Of a DNA stretch of 64,000 bases, positions 63,045 through 64,000 are shown piece by piece. The DNA comes from Nocardia coubleae NBRC 108252 (GTDB lineage: Bacteria; Actinomycetota; Actinomycetes; Mycobacteriales; Mycobacteriaceae). Each line of letters opens with the position of its first letter. The stretch's first letter is position 1. A model generated the notes under the pieces. It ran no database searches. It worked only from the letters and a program-made list of their open reading frames with translations, and had not been told where the DNA came from. The stretch is taken from the NCBI RefSeq assembly GCF_001612805.1, contig NZ_BDBD01000011.1, positions 62,001-126,000 on the forward strand. Reading direction: 5' to 3'. The translations under genes and the position numbers were made by a program.

Positions 63045-63548
63045 ATGCAAGTTGATATCGAGCGCGCCACGCGGGCTATTCGCGAAGCTGCAATGTTCGA
63101 CTGGACTTGGGGTGTAGATGACCTCGATAGCTTCTGCACGCGGGCGGGCTGGGAGTTGGCGGAACTTCGGAAAAAGGGGGCAACTCTGACGACCAATTTG
63201 GAGGTCAACCGAACAGACGCAATCGCCTATATTTCGAGTGGGGCATATCCATTTGGCACGGTGACCCAGCTTCAGCTGATCTCGTTTTATCCGGCTGATA
63301 TCGGAGATTTGGATGCTTCAGAGATCGGCTCACAGGAGATGGGCATCTTTCTGGATCTGCGGGAACGAATCAGTTCCCTGATGGGTCAACCTATCTTCGC
63401 ACTTACCGGTCCACACCCTGTAGCGCGATGGAACGGCGGCAGGGTTGTCATTCTGCTCAGGGCTTACGTGGGTCAGGTGCATATCGATATTGTTAACCCG
63501 GAGAATGCTGTATGGCTCGGCGATCTAGACAGCGACGATAATTTCTAG
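63045..63548 (+). CDS. DUF6301-like protein
   Basis: 167 residues from ATG 63045, with AAAGGA upstream. MQVDIERATRAIREAAMFDWTW, VDDLDSFCTRAGWELAELRKKGATLTTNLEVNRTDAIAYI and PVARWNGGRVVILLRAYVGQVHIDIVNPE follow the layout of the DUF6301 family, largely known from Nocardia. Lower GC and more A/T-ending codons than neighbours suggest recent acquisition. Function unknown; often near polymorphic-toxin or ESX loci, which are not seen here. Confidence 0.82.
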   Translation: MQVDIERATRAIREAAMFDWTWGVDDLDSFCTRAGWELAELRKKGATLTTNLEVNRTDAIAYISSGAYPFGTVTQLQLISFYPADIGDLDASEIGSQEMGIFLDLRERISSLMGQPIFALTGPHPVARWNGGRVVILLRAYVGQVHIDIVNPENAVWLGDLDSDDNF

Positions 63549-64000
63549 CGCAGTCCCGATGATCGGATAGTCCCCTGGGGTTGGCTGCCGGCGAAAGTAA
63601 TGCTCTGACACGTTCGTCGGGAGATGTTTGGGAAACCGCCTTTACATCCGTCAACGTGGTTATGCAGATCGGAACGACTCGCACCGGGAGGAGTGAATCG
63701 CCCCGGAGAGTCCGGAGACCTATCGGTGTGACAGCCCAACGGCGTGCTGGGCTGGGTGTTGAGCGTAGGGCGGTTCGACCACTACGCACACCGTCTGATT
63801 CAGCGGACGTCGTTGGTGCTGGACTGACGGCGGGATCGTCATGAAGCATTTCTAACTCAGCGGTCTACTGCGCCAACCGCCCGCTCAGGGCAGGGTGGTT
63901 GGCGGAGGATTTGAACCTGCGACCACCTGACGCCGGTTCACGTCGACTCGAAGCTACCCGAAAGTGCCCAAAACTACTGGTAGAATAGAATTTTGGCGCG
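63549..64000. other. Terminal non-coding stretch with repeat copy B
   Basis: No complete gene. Copy B of the diverged repeat starts at 63775, and GGCGGAGGATTTGAACCTGC lies at 63901-63920. On the minus strand this motif resembles a tRNA T-arm and acceptor end, but no D-arm or anticodon arm follows, so this is not a complete tRNA gene. Confidence 0.5.
63775..63920 (+). repeat. Copy B of a diverged direct repeat ending in tRNA-like motif
   Basis: 57-base core shares 49 positions with 60671-60727, and the 20-base tail at 63901-63920 differs from the one at 60784 by one base. Spacing between cores is 3104 bp and between tails 3117 bp. Confidence 0.6.

Noticed and set aside
63890..63960. tRNA gene on the minus strand
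   Set aside because: The T-arm/acceptor-like motif is present, but no D-arm, anticodon arm or paired acceptor strand follows, and one T-stem pair mismatches. It is kept only as part of a repeat.

Overview
The window is a chromosomal stretch of a high-G+C actinomycete, most probably Nocardia or a close relative. This rests on strong G/C third-position bias, frequent GTG starts, ATGA/GTGA gene overlaps, two very large AfsR/SARP-type regulators, F420/deazaflavin-type oxidoreductases, MEDS-domain sensor proteins, and DUF4189-, DUF6301- and DUF6892-like proteins common in Nocardia. No rRNA, complete tRNA or complete insertion sequence was found. Everything is called by reading the sequence; no database search was possible.

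Layout. 0-5.2 kb: a truncated peptide/nickel-type ABC ATPase, a lipoprotein/membrane pair, a CGNR-type regulator divergent from a DHA2 drug exporter, and an AhpD-like protein. 5.2-13.2 kb: an orphan type I-E CRISPR-like repeat, a secreted DUF4189 protein, a fosmidomycin-resistance-like exporter with a divergent AraC regulator, a DyP peroxidase / copper chaperone / membrane protein operon, and a nucleotidyltransferase.

13.3-25.5 kb is the most coherent block: an FMO-like flavoprotein facing RidA, DUF1028, M20 amidohydrolase and aspartase, then a LysR regulator, an NCS1 permease, a TetR regulator, an aldehyde dehydrogenase and a trimethylamine-dehydrogenase homologue with its covalent-flavin Cys and 4Fe-4S cysteines but without the TMA-binding aromatic bowl. 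It reads as a catabolic island for an unidentified nitrogenous (probably N-alkylated) compound. A 15-bp inverted repeat lies in the divergent promoter and its core recurs before the permease.

25.5-40 kb is gene-poor and full of debris: an IS5-type transposase remnant, a tyrosine-integrase pseudogene, pieces of an E2 acyltransferase, an alpha/beta hydrolase and an ANTAR protein, mixed with intact genes (methyltransferase, two MEDS proteins, ANTAR-PAS regulator, ABC-F ATPase). 39.7-59 kb is redox- and regulation-rich: a nitrilase-fold protein lacking its catalytic cysteine, two PPOX-type proteins, AraC/VOC, a DHA2 exporter with an FMN reductase facing one SARP regulator, and an SDR plus deazaflavin reductase facing a second SARP paralogue. 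The first SARP gene is preceded by three tandem 11-bp repeats, the geometry of SARP operators. A basic amino acid decarboxylase with an apparent 3'-terminal frameshift follows. 59-64 kb is sparse: a secreted protein, a lipoprotein, a DUF6301 protein, a palindrome with 16-bp arms, and a pair of diverged repeats about 3.1 kb apart with a tRNA-3'-end-like motif.
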